The translations under genes and the position numbers were made by a program. Shown here in pieces: positions 1 through 6,550 of a stretch of 18,668 bases of DNA (positions within the stretch are counted from its first letter, which is position 1; each line of letters opens with the position of its first letter). The notes below the pieces were generated by a model. The model was not told where the DNA came from. It saw only the letters and a program-made list of their open reading frames with translations, and did no database searches. The DNA lies in NCBI GenBank assembly GCA_910587105.1, contig CAJUMB010000062.1, positions 1 to 18,668 of the forward strand, written 5' to 3'. This stretch comes from an uncultured Lachnospiraceae bacterium (lineage in GTDB: Bacteria; Bacillota; Clostridia; Lachnospirales; Lachnospiraceae).

Positions 1-11
1 AGTTTACTTAT

Positions 12-51
12 TTTTATCGGAGTTTTAGAGATTATTTAGAAGCGTTTTATC
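12..51 (+). promoter_or_regulatory. Four 11-bp-phased heptamers, candidate response-regulator operator
   Basis: Four heptamers lie exactly 11 bp apart: TTTTATC at 12-18, TTTTAGA at 23-29, ATTTAGA at 34-40 and TTTTATC at 45-51, separated by unrelated 4-bp spacers. They end 11 bases before the -10 element of the two-component promoter. OmpR/PhoB-family regulators bind direct repeats with 11-bp helical phasing, and the first gene downstream encodes such a regulator. Autoregulation is inferred. The array covers the place where a -35 element would sit, as at PhoB-type activated promoters. Confidence 0.5.
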
Positions 52-59
52 CGCTGTTA

Positions 60-68
60 TGCTATAAT
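60..68 (+). promoter_or_regulatory. Extended -10 promoter of the two-component operon
   Basis: TGCTATAAT is a perfect extended -10 (TG-N-TATAAT). I see no good -35 at 16-18 bp; that space is filled by the phased heptamers, consistent with an activator-dependent promoter. Transcription would begin near base 75, giving a leader of about 35 nt before the start at 109. Confidence 0.6.
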
Positions 69-108
69 TTTTATTAGAATGTTATCATAGATGAAAAGGA
101 ATGAGCTT

Positions 109-789
109 ATGAACTTATTGCTGATTGAGGATGATGAAAAATTATGTGAAACTCTGAAATACCAGCTGGAGCAGGAACAGTTTTCGGTGGACTGCTGTTA
201 TGACGGATTTACGGGATTGAATCTTTTATTGTCCGGAAGTTATGACTTGGCGGTTCTGGACCGGATGCTGCCTTCTATGGACGGTCTGCAGGTGCTGCGT
301 GAAATCCGGGCTCAGGGTATTCAGACGCCGGTGGTTCTTCTCACCGCTCTGGGAGAGCTTCAGGATCGGATCACCGGGCTGGATTACGGTGCGGATGATT
401 ATATTGTGAAGCCGTTTGCTTTTGAAGAACTGGCGGCCAGAATCCGCTGTATTGTCCGGCGTGTTCCTGAGCTTCAGGAACACGATGAACTGAAATTCGA
501 AGATTTACAATATGATCCCCAGCAGAATATTCTCACCTGCAAAGGGAAATCCTGTACGCTTTCCAGAAGGGAAGGGGATTTGATGGAGCTGTTCCTGCGC
601 AATCCCCGCCAGACCCTTCCCAGGGGTGTGATTTTGTCCCGGGTATGGGGAAGCAATTCAGAAGTGGAAGACGGCAATCTGGATAATTATATTCATTTCA
701 TCCGCCGCAGACTGAAAACAGTGGAGAGCAGAGCAAATCTGAAGACTATGCGGGGGATTGGATATCGACTGGAGGAATCCCATGTTTAA
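109..789 (+). CDS. OmpR/PhoB-family response regulator
   Basis: This is a cytoplasmic DNA-binding response regulator of 226 residues, the usual family length. The receiver domain (about 1-115) has the acidic pair D8/D9, phosphoacceptor D51 in the context VLDRMLPSMDG, T79 and K101. A winged-helix effector domain (about 124-223) ends in the typical MRGIGYRLE. An in-frame ATG lies at 91, but the sequence AAAAGGA sits 8 nt before the ATG at 109 and the family consensus begins MNLLLIEDDE, so 109 is chosen. It overlaps the following kinase gene by 8 bp, so the two are translationally coupled. The regulon is unknown. The phased repeats upstream suggest it controls its own operon. The family assignment is secure; the stimulus cannot be deduced. 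Confidence 0.95.
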   Translation: MNLLLIEDDEKLCETLKYQLEQEQFSVDCCYDGFTGLNLLLSGSYDLAVLDRMLPSMDGLQVLREIRAQGIQTPVVLLTALGELQDRITGLDYGADDYIVKPFAFEELAARIRCIVRRVPELQEHDELKFEDLQYDPQQNILTCKGKSCTLSRREGDLMELFLRNPRQTLPRGVILSRVWGSNSEVEDGNLDNYIHFIRRRLKTVESRANLKTMRGIGYRLEESHV

Positions 790-2113
790 AAAACTTCATC
801 TGCAGCTTACGATTTTTTGTACATTTGTCACCAGTCTGATTATGATAGTCATGATGTGTATCTGCCTGTATATTCTGCAGGCAGATGCTTCCAGGCAGAG
901 TTTTTTATCTTTTGAGAAAAATGTGGTATCTATGATTTCCTATTTGGAAAGCCAGCAGGTGCTTTCTCATCGATGGCTGCGGGAATTGGAGAATAATTCC
1001 CATTTTCTCATATCTGTTTTCGACGGGGATACCCCTTTACTCTTTAATTCGCTCAATGATTCCGAAGATAAGAGCCGTTTGTTTCAAATGGCAGGCGAAC
1101 AGGCAGCTGAGAAATTTGAGGAAATTTCCCAGGGTTCTTTGGGCAGTCTGCCACAGTCCCAGAATGTGTGCTTTACTCTGCATGCCGGACAGGAGTATTA
1201 TGCTTCCGTGGCAGCTGTCGCCGGAAAGTCCCGGCCCCTCCATGTGGTTACATTATATTCTCTGGAGGATGAGCAGCGCATTGTGAAGCGGCAGCAGATT
1301 GTATTTTTCTCTGCTGTTCTAACGGCCATTGTTCTTTTGGCCTTCTTTTCCTGGTATTTTACAGGGCGTGTGCTGGCGCCTATGGAGGAGAGCCGACGGA
1401 GGCAGACTGAATTTGTGGCTGCTGCCTCTCATGAACTGAGGGCTCCTTTGACCGTAATTCTCTCCAGCCTTTCTGCAATGAAACATGCGCCGCTGCAGAA
1501 ACAGCAGCAATTTGCCAACCATATCCAGGAGGAAGGACAGCGCATGAAGCGGCTGATCGGAGACATGCTTTCTCTTGCCAATGCAGATAACAATCACTGG
1601 AGCTTTTATCCGGCTTTGGTGGAGCCAGATACCCTTCTGCTGGATGTGTATGAGAGGTATCAGCCCAGAGCCTGTGAAAAAGGAATCCGCCTGGATATTC
1701 ATCTGCCTGAGTCTGAAGTGGTTCCACAGAAATGGGATGCGGACCGTATGGCGCAGGTGCTGGAAATTCTGCTGGATAATGCCATATCTTATACGCCTAT
1801 GGGAGGGTGTATCCAGTTGATTCTTCTCCAGAAGCGGGAATATACACAGTATCGGGTGGCTGACAACGGCCCCGGAATTCCCGACGACAAAAAAGCCGCT
1901 GTTTTTCAGCGGTTTTACCGGGCGGACCCGTCTCATCATGACAGGAATCATTTTGGTCTTGGACTGTGTATCGCAGAAGAAATTGTCCGGCTGCACAGAG
2001 GGCAGATTCGTGTGGAGGATGCACCGGGAGGGGGTGCTTTATTTACTGTAACTATTATACCACAAAAATCCACAAAATTCAAGACTGGCACTGGTTTCCA
2101 TGCGGTGCTATAA
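782..2113 (+). CDS. Membrane sensor histidine kinase
   Basis: This is the cognate sensor of the preceding regulator, 443 residues. Transmembrane segments at about 8-33 and 170-195 bracket an extracellular sensor domain of about 135 residues that I do not recognise. The dimerisation/phosphoacceptor domain has SHELRAP with H217. The ATPase domain shows the N box (LDNA, N333), the G1 box DNGPG (361-365), FQRFYR and the G2 box GLGL (392-395). GGAGGA at 771-776 supports the ATG at 782 over an upstream in-frame start at 758, which has no ribosome binding site. After the usual final strand (FTVTII) there is a basic 18-residue tail ending FHAVL. The DNA for this tail also carries the promoter of the next genes, so the tail may be constrained by regulation rather than by protein function. 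Confidence 0.93.
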   Translation: MFKKLHLQLTIFCTFVTSLIMIVMMCICLYILQADASRQSFLSFEKNVVSMISYLESQQVLSHRWLRELENNSHFLISVFDGDTPLLFNSLNDSEDKSRLFQMAGEQAAEKFEEISQGSLGSLPQSQNVCFTLHAGQEYYASVAAVAGKSRPLHVVTLYSLEDEQRIVKRQQIVFFSAVLTAIVLLAFFSWYFTGRVLAPMEESRRRQTEFVAAASHELRAPLTVILSSLSAMKHAPLQKQQQFANHIQEEGQRMKRLIGDMLSLANADNNHWSFYPALVEPDTLLLDVYERYQPRACEKGIRLDIHLPESEVVPQKWDADRMAQVLEILLDNAISYTPMGGCIQLILLQKREYTQYRVADNGPGIPDDKKAAVFQRFYRADPSHHDRNHFGLGLCIAEEIVRLHRGQIRVEDAPGGGALFTVTIIPQKSTKFKTGTGFHAVL

Positions 2114-2114
2114 T
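2085..2114 (+). promoter_or_regulatory. Promoter for the DUF6323/DUF6179-like pair
   Basis: TATAAT at 2109-2114 is preceded by TGC, giving the same extended -10 (TGCTATAAT) as the two-component promoter. A partial -35, CTGGCA, lies at 2085-2090 with 18-bp spacing. The promoter overlaps the stop codon of the histidine kinase (2111-2113). Just upstream, CCACAAAA occurs at 2060-2067 and again at 2070-2077, a 10-bp direct repeat that may be an operator. Transcription would start near 2121. Confidence 0.6.
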
Positions 2115-2161
2115 CAGCTTCCGGGACTTTAACAGTAGTATGTAAATTGGGAGGAATGTTC

Positions 2162-2695
2162 TTGAAGCAGGATTGGATCGTTTTATTACAACGGCAGAAC
2201 CAGCTGGGGAAAGTGATTGAGACAAATCAGAAAACAGCTCCATATGGACTGGTTTTGAGCCAACAGGATGCAGAGCTGATCATCCAGGAGCATCATCATG
2301 CTCTGCGGGAACAGAGACGAGTGGAATTCGGTGATGGAATTACACCTAAAATCATTTATGAATTCTGCGATTCTGATTTTATTGATCAAAATAGCTATGT
2401 GGATACGATTATAAGGCTGCAGGAGATCTTCTATTTGTACAAGAATGAAATGGACGATGAAATCACCGATGATGAATTGCTGCATTTTATGAAAGAGCAA
2501 TTTGACCAGGTGTGTTTCGGAGACCTGGAATACCTGGAAGGGACATGTCTGAATATATTCGCCCAGGCAATCCGGGCAGGATACCGGGGATACAGGAGTT
2601 CGGAGGGATACGGAGAATATCTTCAGTTTGATGAAGTACCCAGGTGGGATTATGAACTGTATCGGGAAGTGTTGCAGGAACTTTGCTGGAGGTAG
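2162..2695 (+). CDS. Uncharacterised protein, DUF6323-like
   Basis: This is a soluble, acidic protein of 177 residues with no signal peptide or membrane segment. From memory it resembles the uncharacterised DUF6323 family of Lachnospiraceae; its function is unknown. Start choice: GGGAGG at 2149-2154 stands 7 nt before a TTG at 2162, giving MKQDWIVLLQRQN. The ATG at 2156 is only 1 nt from that site and the TTG at 2147 lies ahead of it, so the TTG at 2162 is preferred. The middle (about 85-120) is rich in Asp and Glu and predicted helical. It is followed after 6 nt by a second unknown gene and the two probably form one transcription unit. Being downstream of the two-component genes suggests, but does not prove, that it belongs to their regulon. 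Confidence 0.7.
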   Translation: MKQDWIVLLQRQNQLGKVIETNQKTAPYGLVLSQQDAELIIQEHHHALREQRRVEFGDGITPKIIYEFCDSDFIDQNSYVDTIIRLQEIFYLYKNEMDDEITDDELLHFMKEQFDQVCFGDLEYLEGTCLNIFAQAIRAGYRGYRSSEGYGEYLQFDEVPRWDYELYREVLQELCWR

Positions 2696-2701
2696 AGGCA
2701 T

Positions 2702-3529
2702 ATGTTTGAAAATATGGAAGAACTGCTCCCTGTGACAGCCAGACTGGCAGAACAATATACTGCCTATGAGAGCACGTCTGTGACTTATGAAAAAGCAGAG
2801 CAGTTGATGGAAGCTGTTTTATATTGTATTCACGAGGCTGAGGCGTGGGAAAACGGGATTGTGGATGCAGCAGGATATGGGCCTGCACAGAATTTGTATG
2901 ACGCAGGTGCTGCCTGTGTGAAACGCAGGACGAAAGAGGCCTTGGAATTGTATAATGAACTTTCAGCGGAATTTAACCATTATGAAAATTGCTGTCTGTA
3001 TGACACCTTTATGAAAGGACTGCCGGAATTTTTCAAATGGTATGATGTGAAATTTCATCCACAGGATACCATTATCACATTGGACTATCCCGTATTGAAA
3101 GATTTATCCGGGTATACAGGAATTGATAAAATTTATGAATTTATCAAGTGTATACAGCTGGAGCAGGAGTTTTTGAACATCTTTCCAGAGGATTTTGTCA
3201 TTCAGGTATTGTTTAGATATCACAGAGAGTATAGGGATATGGCTGATAATATTTGTGAAATTATTCTGACCTCTGTGGTGGTGCATATTCTGACAGGAAA
3301 ACCTCTCTCGGAAGAGAATCTTGACGGAGAGGATTATAGGAAGCTGCAGAAAATATTTGAAGCAAATGAAATGCAGGATATCTGCCGTCAATTGGAAAAA
3401 AAGGTATCTGCATTTGTTGAGAAATACAGTCAGAACAGCAGCGGACTGATGGAATATTTTCACAGCCCGGTACAAGGAATTGCATTCCGATTGAAAAATG
3501 CGGCAGAACACGGAATTCGTCTGGATTAA
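2702..3529 (+). CDS. Uncharacterised protein, DUF6179-like
   Basis: This soluble protein of 275 residues has no signal peptide, transmembrane helix or catalytic motif that I recognise. It is largely helical by composition and resembles, from memory, the DUF6179 family, often found next to DUF6323 genes in Lachnospiraceae. The ATG at 2702 is preceded by GGAGG at 2688-2692 (9 nt), which is inside the end of the upstream gene, so translation is probably coupled. The C-terminus has a Phe/His/Arg-rich stretch (YFHSPVQGIAFRLKNAAEHG) that looks conserved in character. Its close pairing with the preceding gene suggests the two products work together, perhaps as a complex. This is inference only. The ORF is uninterrupted and uses codons like its neighbours. 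Confidence 0.7.
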   Translation: MFENMEELLPVTARLAEQYTAYESTSVTYEKAEQLMEAVLYCIHEAEAWENGIVDAAGYGPAQNLYDAGAACVKRRTKEALELYNELSAEFNHYENCCLYDTFMKGLPEFFKWYDVKFHPQDTIITLDYPVLKDLSGYTGIDKIYEFIKCIQLEQEFLNIFPEDFVIQVLFRYHREYRDMADNICEIILTSVVVHILTGKPLSEENLDGEDYRKLQKIFEANEMQDICRQLEKKVSAFVEKYSQNSSGLMEYFHSPVQGIAFRLKNAAEHGIRLD

Positions 3530-3530
3530 A

Positions 3531-3669
3531 AATGGCATATCTTTCTTCACAGCGGCTGCATATCTGCCAAAAAGTGGAGATTTATATATAATGAATTTTC
3601 ACGGGTTCAAGATTGTTTTATTAGCTGTTGCGGCTGATAAACAGCCGCTCTGAAGAATGATATGCCGTT
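3531..3669. repeat. 28-bp imperfect inverted repeat with nested hairpin
   Basis: The arm at 3531-3558 and the reverse complement of 3642-3669 match at 25 of 28 positions. The outer part shares GGCATATC and TTCTTCA; the inner part shares AGCGGCTG. A second GCGGCTG at 3630-3636 makes a perfect 7-bp hairpin with CAGCCGC at 3642-3648 (loop ATAAA), so two structures compete for the same arm. The element fills the gap between two convergent genes. No T-run follows on either strand, so it is not a classic terminator. It could be a MITE-like element or a bidirectional transcript end structure. Confidence 0.7.
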
Positions 3670-3674
3670 ATGAT

Positions 3675-4865
3675 TCAAAAATAATCTATTTTCACTTTCT
3701 TCCCCATTTTTGTCAAACAGAAAGAAAGCTCATCTACAATGTGCATTTTAATATTAAACTGGATAGGAAGTCTGGGGTTCTGATGGGCCGGGTTTACTGC
3801 CCGTCCTACAAAAAAGTTAATATCCGTGGCATCTTCGAACAGCATTCGTGCAATCTGAGATGCCCCGTCATTTTTTGTGCTCCATTCGCTGTAGAGACGG
3901 TTTTCTTTCAGGTAGTCCTGTGCGTATTCCAGAACGTGGCTCAGAGTGATCACACCTTCCGTAACCAAATCCACACCTTTTAATTGTGCAGTGGGAGGAA
4001 CGTCGGGTTCGATAGATTCCAGCTGGGGGACTAATGTTTCGTGCAGGTAATCGGCGGCGATGGTGGAGGTTGTCCCTCCGCAGATGATATACACCGCCTT
4101 TTTTGAGAAAAACCGAGACATCATCCGGCTGTCATCTTTTCTGTCGAAAGGAGGGCCGACCATCAGATGCAGAGGGGACTTCTGGCAAAGCCGTATGACA
4201 CAGGCGGTGGCATCGTCTGCAGGGGTCCCGTCGTACATATCATTTATCTTTTCCAGCAGCATGGATACCATGGTTTTGGATGTATAACTGCTCTTGAAAT
4301 GAGATTTCATAAAGTCGAAAATGCCTTGTCGTCCCCAGCCGAAGGGGCTGAGATTTGCAGCGCCTGCATGTGTAATTCCGTCACTGACAGCCACGAACAT
4401 ATCATTTTCCTGCAGACCGATCTGGGCCCTGCAGATTTTCTTGCTGCCTATTTCCATTGTGGAATAAGCAATTTTACAGGGACGCCCGTTTCTCAGAAGC
4501 AGTACCTTTGGGTCGTCGTACTGGATGATTTCGGCATACTCATTCTGGATGAGCCGGATGATGGTAAATGTGGAATATCCAATCCCGCGTACGGAGCAGA
4601 TTGGGAGTGTACTTGCGATGGTTTCCACCGCATCCTTCAGCGGAAGGCCCTCTGCCAGCAGAGTGGAGATGATTTTGGAAGTAAGGGTAGAGAGAATTCC
4701 CGCTTTCACACCGCTGCCCAGTCCGTCAGCCAGCACCACCACTGTAGAATTCTCATCTGGATTTACCATTTCCACATGATCTCCGCAGATTTCTTCTCCT
4801 GCATGGCTCAGACTTGCATAACTAATATCAGCATACAGATTATTTGGATTCTCTTTCAAAAGCAA
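3675..4865 (-). CDS. PP2C/SpoIIE-family serine phosphatase linked to a sensory hydrogenase
   Basis: This is a predicted metal-dependent Ser/Thr protein phosphatase of 396 residues. The PP2C domain (about 10-230) has D47 in ADGLGSG, D162 in VSDGITHAG and the paired D217/D218 in PADDAT, the metal-binding aspartates of the fold. A C-terminal region (about 235-396) carries CGGTTS (262-267) and DINFFVG and has no function I can assign; as I recall, this architecture accompanies sensory [FeFe]-hydrogenases in Clostridia. The start is a TTG at 4865 with AAGGAG 4 nt upstream; TTG at 4859 is the alternative and there is no early ATG. The gene overlaps the hydrogenase-like gene by 26 bp, so it is the last gene of a tightly coupled operon. 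It probably reverses phosphorylation set by the operon's kinase-like protein. Partner substrates are unknown. Confidence 0.88.
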   Translation of the reverse strand: MLLKENPNNLYADISYASLSHAGEEICGDHVEMVNPDENSTVVVLADGLGSGVKAGILSTLTSKIISTLLAEGLPLKDAVETIASTLPICSVRGIGYSTFTIIRLIQNEYAEIIQYDDPKVLLLRNGRPCKIAYSTMEIGSKKICRAQIGLQENDMFVAVSDGITHAGAANLSPFGWGRQGIFDFMKSHFKSSYTSKTMVSMLLEKINDMYDGTPADDATACVIRLCQKSPLHLMVGPPFDRKDDSRMMSRFFSKKAVYIICGGTTSTIAADYLHETLVPQLESIEPDVPPTAQLKGVDLVTEGVITLSHVLEYAQDYLKENRLYSEWSTKNDGASQIARMLFEDATDINFFVGRAVNPAHQNPRLPIQFNIKMHIVDELSFCLTKMGKKVKIDYF

Positions 4866-6549
4866 TCGACTCCTTCAGTTTTGTCAGGGCAACTTTTGTC
4901 TCCGCCGTGGTTTCTCCCAAGAGGGAAGCGATCTCCTGTACAATGCGGGCCTGCTTCATCACAACCTGGTCTGTCAGTTCCGCCGTATGCCTGCTTAATT
5001 TTTCTTTTTCAAGCATGTTGTGTTCCGCTTCTGTCACATCCAGCAGAATGGCCAGAAGGGTATGAGCGGTAGGGTTATGTATAATGGTCATTTCCAGGTA
5101 TTTGTCGATATCCGGATAATAATCCTTATAATTGCGGACTTCCCGTCTACCCTCCAGTACATCCTGGAAGGCATCCGGGTCCATAATATAAATCACGTGG
5201 CTGCCAAGAACATCTTGTTTATTTTCCACCTGAAGCATTTCCATGGCTGCCGGGTTGATCTCCTGCACCTCATAATCTTCATTGAGGACCAGTATGCCAT
5301 TAGGCGCGTTCTCCAGAATATTACTGGTAAATTGTTCGGCATTAGCCATTAAAAACGGCAGGCACATGTTCAGTTCGGCTTTTCCCTGACAGACTGCCGC
5401 TGCCTTTTCACGGCAGGTGTCATATCCGCAAGAGCCGCAGTTTAACTCATCTTCTGGCCTTTGTTTTCCCATTTTCAGCAAAACGTCTTCGATCTCTTTA
5501 CGGGAAGGCGTTTTCCGGCTGTAGGGGAGGGGAGAATAGGTTTTTGCCAGCAGTTTTTTATCCATGGGCTCTGTTTTAAAATCTTTTGGTCCGGCAAAGT
5601 TTACCACCGATTGATAATGGCGGACAGGAGAATGTCTGTATTTCTCCATTACCGGGCCGCCGATGCAGCTGCCGGTACAGGCGGACATTTCAATGAAACA
5701 GTGGGTAATGTTCCCTTTTCGGATATCATCCAGAGCAGATGTACAGTTATGGATGCCGTCCACGACCATGCAGGTGTATTCTGTGTCCGGAGGGATATCC
5801 ATGGTTTTTAAAATACCCCCGGCTGTGGGGAACAGACGGGCGCGGCTGTTGGGATTGCGTCTGTGGCTGATATCGCCATGTTGTTTCAGCCGGATGTTTT
5901 TTGAAGCAAACATACGGGCCAGTTCTTCAAATGTCAGGACGGCGTCGATGGCGGTGTCCTGAGCCTCTGCTTTCTTGGCGGGGCAGGGGCCGATGAATAT
6001 AACTGCCGCATCCGGTTCTCTGCGTTTGATGTCGATTCCATGGGCGATCATGGGTGATGCCACAGGGGAAAGGTTCTCAAGCAGGGAAGGGTAGTATTTC
6101 TGAATCAGCAGATTTACAGAAGGACAGCAGGAGGTAATAATCAAATCCTGCTTCCGCTCTGCCAGCTGCTTTTCGTATTCTCTTTTCACAAAAGTTGCGC
6201 CTATGGCGGTTTCCTCCGCATCAGTAAAGCCCAGCTGCCGCAGCGCTTCTCTCATGCGGGGAAAACCGATTCCCTCGAAATATGCGGCGAAAGAGGGAGC
6301 GATACTGGCTATGATGGGATGGTTTCTACAGAGGATCAACCTGACTTCTTCAATGCCATCTGCGATTTCTTTGGCATCCTGGGGGCAGGATGTCAGACAC
6401 TGGCCGCACCAAATGCAGGCATCCTGGATAATGTGTGCCTGGCCGCCTGTGAAGCGTATGGATTTTACCGGGCAGCTGCGGATACATTTATGACAGTTTT
6501 TGCAGTTGGATTTTTGCAGCTGGATGATATTGTGGGCATTGTGCTCCAT
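4840..6549 (-). CDS. Sensory [FeFe]-hydrogenase with PAS domain (group C type)
   Basis: Domains in order over 569 residues: two [4Fe-4S] ferredoxin motifs (CKNCHKCIRSCP and CIWCGQCLTSCP, about 16-56); the H-cluster domain with TSCCP (139-143), GPCPAKK (187-193) and EMSACTGSC (287-295); a further Fe-S motif with C371, C374, C379 and C396; a PAS domain (about 405-505); and a C-terminal coiled coil (about 505-566). The cysteines expected to bind the H-cluster are present. The second and third loops differ from catalytic enzymes, which have MPC and MACPGGC. No NuoF-like or other electron-transfer subunits are nearby. Together with the kinase and PP2C neighbours this matches phosphatase-linked sensory hydrogenases. 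It probably senses H2 or redox state in the cytoplasm. GAGGAGG lies about 11 nt before the ATG, inside the end of the kinase-like gene, which stops 1 nt upstream. Confidence 0.92.
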   Translation of the reverse strand: MEHNAHNIIQLQKSNCKNCHKCIRSCPVKSIRFTGGQAHIIQDACIWCGQCLTSCPQDAKEIADGIEEVRLILCRNHPIIASIAPSFAAYFEGIGFPRMREALRQLGFTDAEETAIGATFVKREYEKQLAERKQDLIITSCCPSVNLLIQKYYPSLLENLSPVASPMIAHGIDIKRREPDAAVIFIGPCPAKKAEAQDTAIDAVLTFEELARMFASKNIRLKQHGDISHRRNPNSRARLFPTAGGILKTMDIPPDTEYTCMVVDGIHNCTSALDDIRKGNITHCFIEMSACTGSCIGGPVMEKYRHSPVRHYQSVVNFAGPKDFKTEPMDKKLLAKTYSPLPYSRKTPSRKEIEDVLLKMGKQRPEDELNCGSCGYDTCREKAAAVCQGKAELNMCLPFLMANAEQFTSNILENAPNGILVLNEDYEVQEINPAAMEMLQVENKQDVLGSHVIYIMDPDAFQDVLEGRREVRNYKDYYPDIDKYLEMTIIHNPTAHTLLAILLDVTEAEHNMLEKEKLSRHTAELTDQVVMKQARIVQEIASLLGETTAETKVALTKLKESIAFERESK

Positions 6550-6550
6550 G

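Noticed and set aside
1319..1996. 225-residue minus-strand ORF opposite the histidine kinase
   Set aside because: It lies wholly within the conserved H-box and ATPase domain of the kinase on the other strand and has no recognisable motif or start signal.
2186..2755. 189-residue minus-strand ORF opposite the DUF6323-like gene
   Set aside because: It has no ribosome binding site. The plus strand has a good promoter, Shine-Dalgarno sequence and coupled spacing, so this is a shadow frame.
3630..3648. Perfect 7-bp hairpin as a plain terminator for the flanking genes
   Set aside because: Neither strand has a T-run after the stem; it is better seen as part of the larger inverted repeat at 3531-3669.
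4167..5072. 301-residue plus-strand ORF
   Set aside because: It is antisense to the PP2C and hydrogenase-like genes, has no ribosome binding site and reads as low-complexity Cys/His/Gln-rich sequence, while the minus-strand frames have full catalytic motifs.
4840..6549. Catalytic, H2-evolving [FeFe]-hydrogenase
   Set aside because: The second and third H-cluster loops deviate from catalytic consensus, a PAS domain and coiled coil are present, and the neighbours are signalling proteins rather than electron-transfer subunits.
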